Shown here piece after piece: positions 24,225 to 32,871 of a DNA stretch of 40,071 nucleotides. The stretch spans positions 1-40,071 of the forward strand of contig JBNAWC010000007.1 of assembly GCA_049700035.1 (NCBI GenBank). The letters are read 5' to 3'. Below the pieces are notes generated by a model, which was not told the DNA's origin, ran no database searches, and worked only from the letters and a program-made list of their open reading frames with translations. A program made the position numbers and the translations under genes. The stretch comes from JAVZLQ01 sp049700035 (GTDB lineage: Archaea; Thermoproteota; Bathyarchaeia; Bathyarchaeales; Bathycorpusculaceae). The first letter of the stretch is position 1. Each line of letters opens with the position of its first letter.

Positions 24225-25004
24225 ATGAAGTTTGCTGATGCGCACATTCACTTGTCGGACGAGGAATACGCTAATTGTGTAGAGGAAATGATAGGCGAAG
24301 CGAGAAAAGCCAACGTTGTTGCTTTAGTTTCAAACTCCATGGATTTGAAGACAAGCATCGAAAGCCTAAGGCTTGCTGAAAAATTTGATGGAATGGTTTA
24401 CGCTGCTTTGGGGATTCACCCGTGGAACGTTCAAGCCTTGACAGATGACGAACTACAAGAAGTGGTGAAGCTGATTTCTGAGCAGAGAACGAATCGAGTG
24501 GTTGTTGCCATAGGAGAGGTTGGGCTAGATGCAAAATATGAGAAGGTTTGGGCTAAGCAACTGAAGGTTTTTGACGAAATGCTGCATTTGGCTGAAAGGC
24601 TTGATTTGCCAGTAATAATCCATTCTCGCGGCACAACAGCACAGATTGTTGACATGCTTCCTTCATACAGCCTCAAGAAAGTGCTGCTCCACTGGTTCAG
24701 CAACCCAATAAGCGCGCTAAAGAAGGCAATTGAAAACGGATATTACATCACGGAGGGACCGCCAACAGTTTACTCCAACGGCATCCAAGATGTCGTGAGG
24801 CGAACACCATTAACAAACTTGTTGACAGAGACTGATGGCCCAGTAAGGTATTTTAAGGAGCCGTTTAATGGTGGGCGAACAACTCCCGCGTTAATACCAA
24901 AGGTGGTTGAGGCAATAGCGAAAATAAAAGGCTTAAGCGCTGAAGAGGTTGCAGAGCAAATAGCGAACAATTTTACGGAGTTTTTTGGAGTAAAGTTAAA
25001 TTAG
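24225..25004 (+). CDS. tatD: TatD-family metal-dependent hydrolase
   Basis: This is a TatD-type hydrolase (259 residues), a TIM-barrel metal enzyme reported to have DNase activity. The metal ligands are in place: DAHIHLSD near the start, GIHPWN, GEVGLDAKYE, the histidines in LPVIIHSRGT and LLHWFSN, and LTETDGPVRYF near the end. AGAGGAT precedes ATG 24225, and AAATTATAAAAG near 24172 is a likely TATA box shared in the gap with the divergent histone gene. Confidence 0.9.
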   Translation: MKFADAHIHLSDEEYANCVEEMIGEARKANVVALVSNSMDLKTSIESLRLAEKFDGMVYAALGIHPWNVQALTDDELQEVVKLISEQRTNRVVVAIGEVGLDAKYEKVWAKQLKVFDEMLHLAERLDLPVIIHSRGTTAQIVDMLPSYSLKKVLLHWFSNPISALKKAIENGYYITEGPPTVYSNGIQDVVRRTPLTNLLTETDGPVRYFKEPFNGGRTTPALIPKVVEAIAKIKGLSAEEVAEQIANNFTEFFGVKLN

Positions 25005-25075
25005 GGTTGTTTCTATTGAAGGTTTACTTTAACAAGCCGTAAACAGTGGTTTGAAATGCTGGGGGAAAATGCTGC

Positions 25076-25300
25076 TTGGGAAGCGTGCGAACAGAGCAAA
25101 TCAAACGCATAGCCAAAGAACTCCTTAGACGTTTTCCCGATAGATTCTCAAACGATTTTGAACATAACAAGCGCGTGGTAAGCATGCTCACACAAGGAGC
25201 AACAATCAAAGTGCGAAACCAAATTGCCGGCTACATAACACATGCACTTGCTGGAATGGCCCCACCAACAAACACGGAAGGAAAGGAAAAGGGCGAGTAA
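25076..25300 (+). CDS. rps17e: Small ribosomal subunit protein eS17
   Basis: This 74-residue protein is eS17: GSVRTEQIKRIAKELLRRFP, NDFEHNKRVVSML and KVRNQIAGYITHAL are typical. The start is TTG 25076 with GGGGG about 10 bases upstream. It follows tatD by about 70 bases and precedes a small helical protein gene by 49 bases. Confidence 0.92.
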   Translation: MGSVRTEQIKRIAKELLRRFPDRFSNDFEHNKRVVSMLTQGATIKVRNQIAGYITHALAGMAPPTNTEGKEKGE

Positions 25301-25349
25301 CATTATTAAAACACGACACCAAATTTTAAAACTGCATGAAGATGAAAAC

Positions 25350-25727
25350 ATGATGATGGACGCTTACAGAAAAGGTTGGGCGCTTAGGTATCTACGCGAG
25401 GCCAAAGCAGAACTTGAAGCAGCGAGGAAAATGCCTTACATGGCGCCAAGCCTCGTTGTTGAGGCTATTAGAAAAGCACGTAATGCAATCTACTACAGCC
25501 TAGGAGAACCAGCGTTCATAGAAATAGTTGTAAGAGAAACAGTGGAAAGGGCAAAGCCAATCGAAGACCCGTTTTTGCGTTTTCTCATAGGCATGGAAGA
25601 AATGATGCAACAGCTAACGCAAATGGAAGAAGTTGACGGAGAAAAGGCGATAAAAAGGGCTGACAGCCTAATCCAAGCAGCATCGGACATTGTAGAAACG
25701 ATGACTGGAGAAAAAATAGAAGATTAA
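25350..25727 (+). CDS. Small alpha-helical protein of unknown function
   Basis: This protein of about 125 residues is almost wholly helical: KGWALRYLREAKAELEAARK, then AIRKARNAIYYSLGEP, then FLIGMEEMMQQLTQMEE. The first half is like HEPN-type helical bundles in pattern (helix, Arg near a turn, small residues), but the HEPN RNase motif is not seen. I chose ATG 25350 (MMMDAYRKG), after GAAGATG; two further ATGs follow at once. It comes after eS17 on the same strand. No function is claimed. Confidence 0.6.
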   Translation: MMMDAYRKGWALRYLREAKAELEAARKMPYMAPSLVVEAIRKARNAIYYSLGEPAFIEIVVRETVERAKPIEDPFLRFLIGMEEMMQQLTQMEEVDGEKAIKRADSLIQAASDIVETMTGEKIED

Positions 25728-25734
25728 ATGCTTG

Positions 25735-26907
25735 CTACTTGTTTTTGAGGAAATTCGCTATTCTATCCAAAGCCTTCTTAATGTTCTCAATAGAATTGGC
25801 AAAGGACAAACGCAAATAGCCCTCACCATACTTTCCAAAGGATGTGCCAGGCAGAACCGCGACACCAGCCTCTTTAAGCAAGCGGTCTCCAAATTCACGG
25901 CAGTTCATTCCAGTTCCAGTTATATTCGGAAAGACATAGAAGGCTCCGCGAGGCTTCTTACACGTTATACCCTTAATCTGGTTCAGTCCAGAAACTATGA
26001 CTTCTCTGCGCCTTCTGAACTCGGCAACCATCTTTTCAACATCATCTTGCGGTCCCTTTAAGGCTTCAACACCAGCCATCTGAATGAAGGCGCATGTGCA
26101 TGAGTTCGAGTTAATCATAAGTTGGGTGACTTTTTGGGCTACGTCTTTGCGCATGACACCGTAGCCAAGCCGCCAACCAGTCATGGCGTAGGTTTTGGAA
26201 AAACCATCCAAGATTATGGTTTTCTCTTTCATTCCTGGAAGCGACGCGATGCTTTCATGTTCGCCCTCGTAGATTATTCTACTGTAAATTTCATCAGAAA
26301 GGACAAGAATGTCATCCCTGTCAGCGATGCAGTCGGCTATGAGCTTCAAGTCTTCTTTGGTTAGAACGCCGCCTGTTGGGTTTTCAGGCGAATTCAAAAT
26401 AATCATTTTAGTTTTCTTCGTTAACTTCTTCTTAAAATCTTCATGGTCAAGCCCAAAATCGTTCTTTTCCAAGAGCGGCAGCGGCACGGGTTTGGCTCCA
26501 ACAAAATTTATCAGAGACTCGTAAATTGGAAAGCCTGGGTTGGGATACATAACCTCTTCGCCTTCGTTCACGCATGCGAGAATGCTGAAACACATGATTG
26601 GCTTCGCCCCTGGCGTTACAACAACTTCTTCAGGGTCAACCGCGATACGCCTAGTTTTAGAAATATATTCGGCTATTGCCTCACGCAGTTCGGGAATTCC
26701 AGCGGCTGGAACATAATGCGTATAACCAGAATAAAGCGCTTTAACAGCAGCCTCTTTAATGTTCTTCGGCGTGTCAAAGTCTGGTTCGCCAATCTCTAAG
26801 TGTATAATCTCTTTTCCCTGCTTTTCTAATGCTTTGGCTTTTGCGAGAACTTCGAAGGCTGTTTCCGTTCCAAGGGCATCCATCCTTTTCGCGAAGATAG
26901 AGCGCAC
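25735..26907 (-). CDS. Class I/II PLP aminotransferase (AspC type)
   Basis: This is a fold-type I aminotransferase of about 390 residues. Family marks are EIGEPDFDTP, YTHYVPAAGIPELR, NSPENPTGG, DEIYSRI, the PLP lysine in DGFSKTYAMTGWRLG (K241 counted from the longer start) and RLSFANS with the carboxylate-binding Arg. GTG 26907 is preferred because GGTGG lies just upstream; GTG 26916 is the alternative. Beside a hydroxypyruvate reductase it could be a serine/alanine:glyoxylate or aspartate enzyme; the sequence alone does not settle the substrate. Confidence 0.9.
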   Translation of the reverse strand: MRSIFAKRMDALGTETAFEVLAKAKALEKQGKEIIHLEIGEPDFDTPKNIKEAAVKALYSGYTHYVPAAGIPELREAIAEYISKTRRIAVDPEEVVVTPGAKPIMCFSILACVNEGEEVMYPNPGFPIYESLINFVGAKPVPLPLLEKNDFGLDHEDFKKKLTKKTKMIILNSPENPTGGVLTKEDLKLIADCIADRDDILVLSDEIYSRIIYEGEHESIASLPGMKEKTIILDGFSKTYAMTGWRLGYGVMRKDVAQKVTQLMINSNSCTCAFIQMAGVEALKGPQDDVEKMVAEFRRRREVIVSGLNQIKGITCKKPRGAFYVFPNITGTGMNCREFGDRLLKEAGVAVLPGTSFGKYGEGYLRLSFANSIENIKKALDRIANFLKNK

Positions 26908-26995
26908 ACAAACCACCTTTCAATCGTGTAGAGGGTTAAAGGTAAAAATGAAGGAAGTATTTAACGATTGCAGTGCAGCAAACGCTAAACTCATG

Positions 26996-28000
26996 TCAAA
27001 ACAGTTTTTTCAGTGGACGAACTTTCACCACGTCTGGGTTAACAAGGTTCGGCGGAGTTTTGCCTTCAAAGAACGCCACAAGATTTTCAGCAACCATTTC
27101 AGCCATTCTGCTCCGCGTTTCATAGCTTGCACTTGAAATGTGTGGGGCAACAACAACATTGTCAAGCTTCAAAAGCGGGTTATCAACTGGTGTTGGCTCC
27201 TGCTCAAAAACGTCAAGTCCAGCGCCAGCAATTCTGCCTTCTTTTAACGCTTCGTATAGGGCTTTTTCGTCAACGATTGGTCCGCGGGCGTTGTTGATTA
27301 GGTAGGCTGTTTTCTTCATTAGCTTGAGCTTTTCCGCGTTTATCAAGTGGTATGTTTCTTTCATGAGTGGAACGTGAATGCTGACGAAGTCTGATTCCCT
27401 CAAAAGCGTGTCCAAATCAACGCGTTTCGCGCCTAGCTCCTTCTCCATTTCTGGTCTTGGTATGACATCGTAATATAGGATTTTCATGTTGAAACCCTTA
27501 GCCCTCTTCGCAACAGCATAGCCAATGCGCCCAGCACCAACAATCCCCATGGTGGCGCCGTGAACATCCCTACCCAAGAACATGCTTGGATGCCACCCAA
27601 CCTTCCATTGTCCAGTGCGCACGTATTTGTCAGCCTCTACAACACGTCTCGCAACAGCCATGAGCAAAGCCCAAGCAAAATCAGCCGTGGTGTCGGTTAA
27701 AACTTCAGGCGTGTTAGTCACGTATATGCCCCGTTTTGTAGCTTCTTGTATGTCGATGTTGTCGAAGCCGACGGCCATCTGAGAAACTATCTTCAGTTTT
27801 GGCGCGGCGTCAAAAACTTCTGCGTCAATTTTGTCCGACAAAAGCGAAACAAGAGCATCAACATTCCTAACCTTCTCGATTATCACTTTTTTAGGCGGAG
27901 GAGCATATTCAGGCCAAACCTCAGCGTCAAAACGCTCCTTAATTATTTTTAGACCTCTCTCTGGAAGTTCCCTTGTAACATAAACTTTCGGTTTAGGCAT
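26996..28000 (-). CDS. D-2-hydroxyacid dehydrogenase (glyoxylate/hydroxypyruvate reductase)
   Basis: An NAD(P)-dependent D-2-hydroxyacid dehydrogenase of 334 residues. The cofactor loop MGIVGAGRIG, the catalytic Arg in NNARGPIVDE, Glu in GLDVFEQEP and His in APHISSAS are present. The N-terminus KPKVYVTRELPERGLKII is like archaeal glyoxylate reductases. ATG 28000 (MPKPKVY) has GGTGAT upstream; the frame extends to 28066 with no site. It is divergent from glycerate 2-kinase at 28098, so reduction of hydroxypyruvate to D-glycerate is the likely job. 3-phosphoglycerate dehydrogenase is an alternative, but there is no ACT domain. Confidence 0.87.
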   Translation of the reverse strand: MPKPKVYVTRELPERGLKIIKERFDAEVWPEYAPPPKKVIIEKVRNVDALVSLLSDKIDAEVFDAAPKLKIVSQMAVGFDNIDIQEATKRGIYVTNTPEVLTDTTADFAWALLMAVARRVVEADKYVRTGQWKVGWHPSMFLGRDVHGATMGIVGAGRIGYAVAKRAKGFNMKILYYDVIPRPEMEKELGAKRVDLDTLLRESDFVSIHVPLMKETYHLINAEKLKLMKKTAYLINNARGPIVDEKALYEALKEGRIAGAGLDVFEQEPTPVDNPLLKLDNVVVAPHISSASYETRSRMAEMVAENLVAFFEGKTPPNLVNPDVVKVRPLKKLF

Positions 28001-28097
28001 GGAAATCACCAATCGGGCGTTGTGAATTCTTTTATTAGTGAGCTGTTTATTACACTTACGCAACACAAGACGCTAAATCAATAATGGGCTATCGGAA

Positions 28098-29474
28098 ATG
28101 ATAAAGATAAAAAATATGGAGGAGCTCATCCAAAACGGCGAAAAAGAGCTTGACAAGAAGGCCAGAGCATTAGCCCTAAAAAGCCTCGAGGAAGCGTTAA
28201 ATGCGGTTGACCCCAAACAGATAATATGGTCTAAGGTTTCCCTAAAAAACTCGACACTTTATGTTGAAAATTATTCATTCAACCTAAAGGAATTCAGAAA
28301 CGTGTATGTTATAGGCGGCGGAAAGGCAAGCGGCTTGATGGCTGAAGCCCTTGAAAACGTTTTGGGCAACCACATTAAGGATGGCATCGTAAATGTTCCA
28401 CATAACAGTGAAAGCAAAACGCGAATCATCAAAATCCACGGTGCAAGCCATCCAATTCCAGACGAGAAAGGCGTTGAAGGAACAAGACGAATGCTGGAAA
28501 TAGCCGAAAACGCTGATGAAAAGGACTTGATTATATGTTTGATTTCTGGCGGTGGGTCAAGCCTCATGCCCATGCCTCGAAATGACGTCTCATTAGCGGA
28601 TAAGCGGGAAATAACCGATGCCTTGCTGAAATGCGGCGCAGCAATAAACGAGATTAACACTGTACGCAAGCACATTTCAAGCTTTAAGGGCGGATGGCTT
28701 GCAAAAAAGGCTTACCCAGCAACAATAATAAACCTAATCTTGTCCGACGTTGTTGGCGACCCATTAGATTTTATAGCGTCTGGGCCAACAGTTCCAGATT
28801 CGACAACGTTCACGGACGCAATAAACGTACTAAAAAAGTATAGTCTCTGGGAAAAAGCTCCAGAATCCATACGCAAAGTTCTAACTGATGGAGAAAGAGG
28901 AGTCATTCCAGAAACGCCAAAGAAAGACGACGAAGCCTTCAAAAAAGTCTTCAATATTGTTGTTGGAAACAATAGGCTTGCGAGCCAAAAAGCCAAAGAA
29001 TACCTCGCATCTCAAGGGTTAAACACGCTTCTGCTAACGGCAACACTTGAAGGAGAAGCCAGACACGTTGGAACAATGCTGTCCGCAATAGCCAACGAAA
29101 TCGTAAAGAGCGGCAACCCAGTCGCGAAGCCAGCGGGCATAATTGCTGGCGGAGAAACAACCGTTACTGTCGTAGGCAAAGGTTTGGGTGGAAGAAACCA
29201 AGAAATCGCATTGTCAGCCGCAAAGAAGCTAAGCGGAATAGAAGGCGCCGTAATAGCTTCACTAAGCACAGACGGAGTTGATGGCCCAACAGACGCTGCT
29301 GGAGCAATTGTCGATGGAAAAACCATGACGAAAGCGCATAGCATAGGACTCAATCCAGAAAAGTTTCTCGCCGAAAACGATTCTTACCGCTTTTTCGCAA
29401 AACTTGACGACTTGATTTTCACAGGACCAACTGGAACAAACGTCAACGACATTTCAGTTATAATAGTCTTATAG
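28098..29474 (+). CDS. Glycerate 2-kinase (MOFRL family)
   Basis: This kinase makes 2-phosphoglycerate from D-glycerate. The N-terminal domain has YVIGGGKASGLMAEALE and LISGGGSSLMPMP; the C-terminal MOFRL domain has IAGGETTVTVVGKGLGGRNQEIAL and ASLSTDGVDGPTDAAGA. Length (458) is normal. ATG 28098 is without a clear Shine-Dalgarno sequence. With the divergent hydroxypyruvate reductase and the nearby aminotransferase it would carry serine or glyoxylate carbon into central glycolysis. It precedes the MoaD-like gene by about 20 bases. Confidence 0.93.
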   Translation: MIKIKNMEELIQNGEKELDKKARALALKSLEEALNAVDPKQIIWSKVSLKNSTLYVENYSFNLKEFRNVYVIGGGKASGLMAEALENVLGNHIKDGIVNVPHNSESKTRIIKIHGASHPIPDEKGVEGTRRMLEIAENADEKDLIICLISGGGSSLMPMPRNDVSLADKREITDALLKCGAAINEINTVRKHISSFKGGWLAKKAYPATIINLILSDVVGDPLDFIASGPTVPDSTTFTDAINVLKKYSLWEKAPESIRKVLTDGERGVIPETPKKDDEAFKKVFNIVVGNNRLASQKAKEYLASQGLNTLLLTATLEGEARHVGTMLSAIANEIVKSGNPVAKPAGIIAGGETTVTVVGKGLGGRNQEIALSAAKKLSGIEGAVIASLSTDGVDGPTDAAGAIVDGKTMTKAHSIGLNPEKFLAENDSYRFFAKLDDLIFTGPTGTNVNDISVIIVL

Positions 29475-29496
29475 CGCAGATTTGGAGGAAAGCATA

Positions 29497-29781
29497 GTGG
29501 CTGTAACGTTCAAATTTGTCGGTGCGTTTCGAAGCCTTTCTGGGAAGGAAAAACAGACACTGCAAGTTAGAAAAGCTATTTCGTTGCAAGAAGCGCTGTG
29601 GAAAATTGTGGAAAAAGAAAAAAGGTTAAAGAGGGCGCTTATTGACCCAGAACTTGAAGACCCTAGACCGAATGCGCTCATACTTGTGAACGGCAAGGAA
29701 ATCAGCGTCTTAAAGGGATTGGACACCGTTCTGGTGGATGGCGATGAGGTTGTGCTAATACCAGTCATTCATGGAGGATAA
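29497..29781 (+). CDS. MoaD/ThiS-like ubiquitin-fold sulfur carrier
   Basis: A beta-grasp protein of 94 residues ending in Gly-Gly (VVLIPVIHGG), the mark of MoaD, ThiS and archaeal SAMP proteins that carry sulfur or are joined to other proteins after E1 activation. FKFVGAFRSLSG at the start and LILVNGKEI in the middle are typical. GTG 29497 is chosen because GGAGG lies at 29484-29488; TTG 29482 overlaps that site. The stop is 2 bases before cofE, so they are co-expressed. Confidence 0.85.
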   Translation: MAVTFKFVGAFRSLSGKEKQTLQVRKAISLQEALWKIVEKEKRLKRALIDPELEDPRPNALILVNGKEISVLKGLDTVLVDGDEVVLIPVIHGG

Positions 29782-29783
29782 GA

Positions 29784-30545
29784 ATGGAGCTTTACGCGAT
29801 AAAAACGGAAACCGTTAAGGTTGGCGACAACCTTGCCGAAGTTATTCTCGAATCTGTTAAGAAACAGAATTTGCAATTGCAAGATAATGACATTGTAGTT
29901 TTAACTTCGAAGATTCTGGCTTACGCTCAAGGGCGCGTGGCAAGACTCGCAGATATAAAACCTTCAGCAACCGCGCGTGAACTTGCAGAGAAATATTCGC
30001 TGCAGCCAGAACTTGCAGAGCTAATTCTACGCGAAGCAGAAAAAATCTACGGCGGCGTAGAACGGGCTTTTTTGACGCTTAAGGACGGCGTCTTGACGGC
30101 AAACGCTGGAATAGACAACAAAAACGCGCCTAACGGCTATGTCGCATTGTGGCCCCAAGACCCACAGAAGTGGGCAGAACAGGTTAGAATGGAAATTAGG
30201 CAAAAAACTGGCAAACACGTCGCTGTGCTGATAATTGACAGTGGCTTAACACCGCTCAGAAAAGGCACGGTGGGTCTGGCGTTAGCTGTTTCTGGATTTA
30301 AGCCCATAAAAGATTACAGAAAAGAGAAGGATATATACGGAAAACAAATACTCATCACCCAAAAAGCGGTTGCAGACGACTTAGCTTGCGCCGCGCACTT
30401 GCTCATGGGCGAGGCAGCGGAGAAAACACCGATAGTTCTAGTTAGAAACGCGCCAGTAGAGTTTGAAGACAAAAGTTACGGACCAAGGGACGTGATGATG
30501 CCGTCTGAAGAGTGCATTTTCATGGGAAGCCTCAAAACACATTAG
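29784..30545 (+). CDS. cofE: Coenzyme F420:L-glutamate ligase
   Basis: CofE adds glutamates to F420-0. The family is evident from VVLTSKILAYAQGRVARL, AGIDNKNAPNGYVALWPQDP and IDSGLTPLRKGTVGLALAVSGF. Length 253 matches single-domain archaeal CofE. ATG 29784 follows AGGAT only 2 bases after the MoaD-like stop. It shows that the organism probably makes F420, though no other cof gene is here. The 3' end overlaps the convergent membrane gene by 4 bases. Confidence 0.93.
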   Translation: MELYAIKTETVKVGDNLAEVILESVKKQNLQLQDNDIVVLTSKILAYAQGRVARLADIKPSATARELAEKYSLQPELAELILREAEKIYGGVERAFLTLKDGVLTANAGIDNKNAPNGYVALWPQDPQKWAEQVRMEIRQKTGKHVAVLIIDSGLTPLRKGTVGLALAVSGFKPIKDYRKEKDIYGKQILITQKAVADDLACAAHLLMGEAAEKTPIVLVRNAPVEFEDKSYGPRDVMMPSEECIFMGSLKTH

Positions 30546-31264
30546 CCACGTGACACTTTACCTTTAAGAGAAATGAAGATTCTATGCACTGGCAACCCTA
30601 GCAAAGCAGCGCCAAAAGCAATAAGCGTCCGCTCAACTGGATAAACAAAAGTTATAATTTGCCAATATCCTCTCAAAACATCCACAGTTGCAGTTACAGG
30701 CCACGAAATAAGCTCAAAAACCAATGACCCAGCAATTTGCCCCGCCAAAGTTGCCGTTAGAAAGGTTATGAAAAAGCTAAAAAGGGCTTTTGTGTTGGCG
30801 TTTGAATTTAGGTTTTTAAGCGCCAAAGATTGAATTGGCGAGACTAGGATTATGAAGCCGATTATTTGAAACCACAGCAACGGCGGGTAGAGCCAAACTG
30901 GACCAATAAGCGGGTAAAAACCAAACATGAAAAGCAAAGAAAAGTAAATGAATGCGCATGCGAACCTCCTACTGAAATACAATAATCCAGAACATAGTGC
31001 TGTGACTACGCCAGCGGCAAAGCCCATCGGAGAAAAATATGGACTAAAAAATAACGCGATCAGTCCGCCAAATAAAGTGGATAGGGCGCCCAAGTACGCG
31101 CCGAGAACGATGCCAACCACTGGCGCAATTATGTTTGTGGCTGTTATGGCTTTACTGAATAAGCCGACAACTTGGGAGAGAGGCAAAAAGGAGAGCATCG
31201 TGTATAAAGCTGCAAAAGATACAAGCAAAGCCAAGTCGTATGTTGTTAGCCTTCGCAACCGCAT
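30542..31264 (-). CDS. ECF-transporter S-component-like membrane protein
   Basis: A membrane protein of 240 residues with about six hydrophobic segments (about 10-30, 38-75, 80-98, 100-140, 155-180, 200-225). The arrangement YDLALLVSFAALYTMLSFLP, then ITATNIIAPVVGIVLGAYLGALSTLFGG is like the substrate-binding S components of ECF vitamin transporters. The substrate is unknown and no ECF ATPase gene is near. ATG 31264 (MRLRRLTTYD) was chosen as the hydrophobic domain follows at once; the frame is open to 31306. Confidence 0.7.
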   Translation of the reverse strand: MRLRRLTTYDLALLVSFAALYTMLSFLPLSQVVGLFSKAITATNIIAPVVGIVLGAYLGALSTLFGGLIALFFSPYFSPMGFAAGVVTALCSGLLYFSRRFACAFIYFSLLFMFGFYPLIGPVWLYPPLLWFQIIGFIILVSPIQSLALKNLNSNANTKALFSFFITFLTATLAGQIAGSLVFELISWPVTATVDVLRGYWQIITFVYPVERTLIAFGAALLGLPVHRIFISLKGKVSRG

Positions 31265-31363
31265 GTCCGCATCGCCACATTGTCTATGCGACTTGTACTT
31301 TGTCATTTATAAAGGGATAGTATTATCTTTGCCAGTTTAAAATACAAAGTTTGGGGAACAGCC

Positions 31364-32215
31364 TTGAAAAACCCAATAATCACTCTAACAACAGACTTTG
31401 GGTTAAAAGACCCCTATGTTGCAGAAATGAAAGCCGTGATTTTGGACATATGCCCAAACGCACAAATAATAGACATAACCCACCAAATAGAGAAGTTCGA
31501 TGTGCGAATGGGCGCTTACATTCTAGCATGCGCAGCCCCATATTTTCCAAAGGGCACAATTCACGTGGCGGTTGTAGACCCAGGCGTTGGAACAAAAAGG
31601 CGACCGCTAGTCGTAGAGGCTGAAAAAGATTTCTTCATTGGACCAGACAATGGCGTTTTGGCTTTAGCCGCAAAAGCCCAAGGAATAAATCGCATATGCA
31701 AAATTTCGAATTGCGAATTTATGCTGCCACATGTATCTAACACATTTCATGGAAGAGACATTTTCGCTCCAGCAGCAGCCCACATAGCGAATGGTGTTTC
31801 TCCATCAGAGCTTGGACCAGAAGTTGATGATATTGTAGTTCCAGAATTCGTCAAACTTGTCAAGAAAAAGAACGCGGTCATAGGCGAAGTTTTACATGTG
31901 GACAGCTTTGGAAACATAATAACAAATTTCGGGGAAAAAGAGCTTAAACTAATGGGCATAAGCGACACCATCAATGTTAAACTCAAAAATAGGCGGTTGA
32001 AACTGAAGTTATGCAGAGCCTACGCGCAAACCCCGCCGAAACAGCCGCTAGCCATAATAGGAAGCCACAATTTTCTAGAAATATCCATCAACCAAGGCAA
32101 CGCCGCTGAAAAATTCAAAGCAAAAACTGGAGACAAAATTACGCTCTACCTTGAACAGCAAAAACCTAGAGGGGGTAGGTCACTATTGGCTGTTTCCAAC
32201 GCCAAACCAACATGA
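31364..32215 (+). CDS. SAM hydrolase (SAM hydroxide adenosyltransferase, DUF62)
   Basis: This enzyme uses water to cleave S-adenosylmethionine to adenosine and methionine; related enzymes make halogenated adenosine. NPIITLTTDFGLKDPYVAEMK, VVDPGVGTKRRPLVVE, FIGPDNGVL and TFHGRDIFAPAAAH give the active site (Asp, Arg and His of the hydroxide-transfer group), and the C-terminal barrel has HVDSFGNIITNF. TTG or ATG choice: the start used here is TTG 31364 after a GGGGAA. The last 15 residues (GGRSLLAVSNAKPT) are encoded by a dispersed repeat also found at 2693 and are not expected in the family. Confidence 0.92.
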   Translation: MKNPIITLTTDFGLKDPYVAEMKAVILDICPNAQIIDITHQIEKFDVRMGAYILACAAPYFPKGTIHVAVVDPGVGTKRRPLVVEAEKDFFIGPDNGVLALAAKAQGINRICKISNCEFMLPHVSNTFHGRDIFAPAAAHIANGVSPSELGPEVDDIVVPEFVKLVKKKNAVIGEVLHVDSFGNIITNFGEKELKLMGISDTINVKLKNRRLKLKLCRAYAQTPPKQPLAIIGSHNFLEISINQGNAAEKFKAKTGDKITLYLEQQKPRGGRSLLAVSNAKPT

Positions 32216-32217
32216 AA
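32166..32217 (+). repeat. Dispersed ~50-bp repeat, copy 2
   Basis: Partner of 2693-2745. It has the same G run, TAGGTC, TTGGC/GCCAA arms 10 bases apart and AACATGAAA end. Here it overlaps the end of the SAM hydrolase gene and supplies its stop codon (TGA at 32213-32215). It ends about 8 bases before the stop of the convergent nadM gene. Flanks of the two copies share nothing obvious. Confidence 0.75.
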
Positions 32218-32224
32218 TTCCTAA

Positions 32225-32749
32225 TCAAACCTTATCGCTCTTAACCAAATCACGTAACCTATTAACGCCATCAATTTCTTTTATGAAAGCCGCCACACTT
32301 TTCGGGACAAGCTCTTCCCAACTCTTATTTTTCAGCATTCTCTCACGAATTTCGGTTGAAGAATAAAGCTTCCTCTCATAGAAAGGAATGTTTCTCACCT
32401 CATACCCGGCCTCCATGAAAAGCCTACGCGTCAAAGGCTCATTCGAATAAACAGTATCAAACTGCGGAGTATAACCCTCCACAGCGGAAACCCACATCAT
32501 GTGCAAGTGCACGTCTGGAACTGGCACAATCCAAAATTTTGAATCTGATATTCCAGCCTCCCAAAGAGCTCTACGAATCATAACAAGCCTTTCACCCGCA
32601 GTGAAGGGATTATTCACGTTGTGACTGTATTGTGCGCTCCCAATAACAATGACTAACTCATCAACTTCCTTCAAAATATCCCTTATCGCGCCAAGATGCC
32701 CCAAATGAAAAGGCTGAAAGCGTCCAACATAAAGCCCACGCTTAACCAT
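32225..32749 (-). CDS. nadM: Nicotinamide-nucleotide adenylyltransferase
   Basis: This archaeal NadM joins NMN and ATP to NAD. GLYVGRFQPFHLGHLGAI holds the nucleotidyltransferase HxGH motif, and YSSTEIRERM is the second conserved motif (ISSTxIR type). Length of 174 is normal. ATG 32749 (MVKRGLYVG) has GGGAG upstream; the frame extends to 32794 without a site. With nadC at 36952 the window carries two steps of NAD synthesis, though not in one operon. Confidence 0.93.
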   Translation of the reverse strand: MVKRGLYVGRFQPFHLGHLGAIRDILKEVDELVIVIGSAQYSHNVNNPFTAGERLVMIRRALWEAGISDSKFWIVPVPDVHLHMMWVSAVEGYTPQFDTVYSNEPLTRRLFMEAGYEVRNIPFYERKLYSSTEIRERMLKNKSWEELVPKSVAAFIKEIDGVNRLRDLVKSDKV

Positions 32750-32871
32750 CAAACTCCCTTCGCTTTTCTGGTTTGTCCACCAAACATTTATCATTTACGA
32801 TAAGCCAACCGCAAACACATGAGGCGAAAGACATATCACAACAAGACGCTAATGCATAAACGGTATCAAAA

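Noticed and set aside
24108..24251. N-terminal extension of the histone to 121 residues
   Set aside because: The added 48 residues are unlike any histone, and a clear GGAGG precedes ATG 24107.
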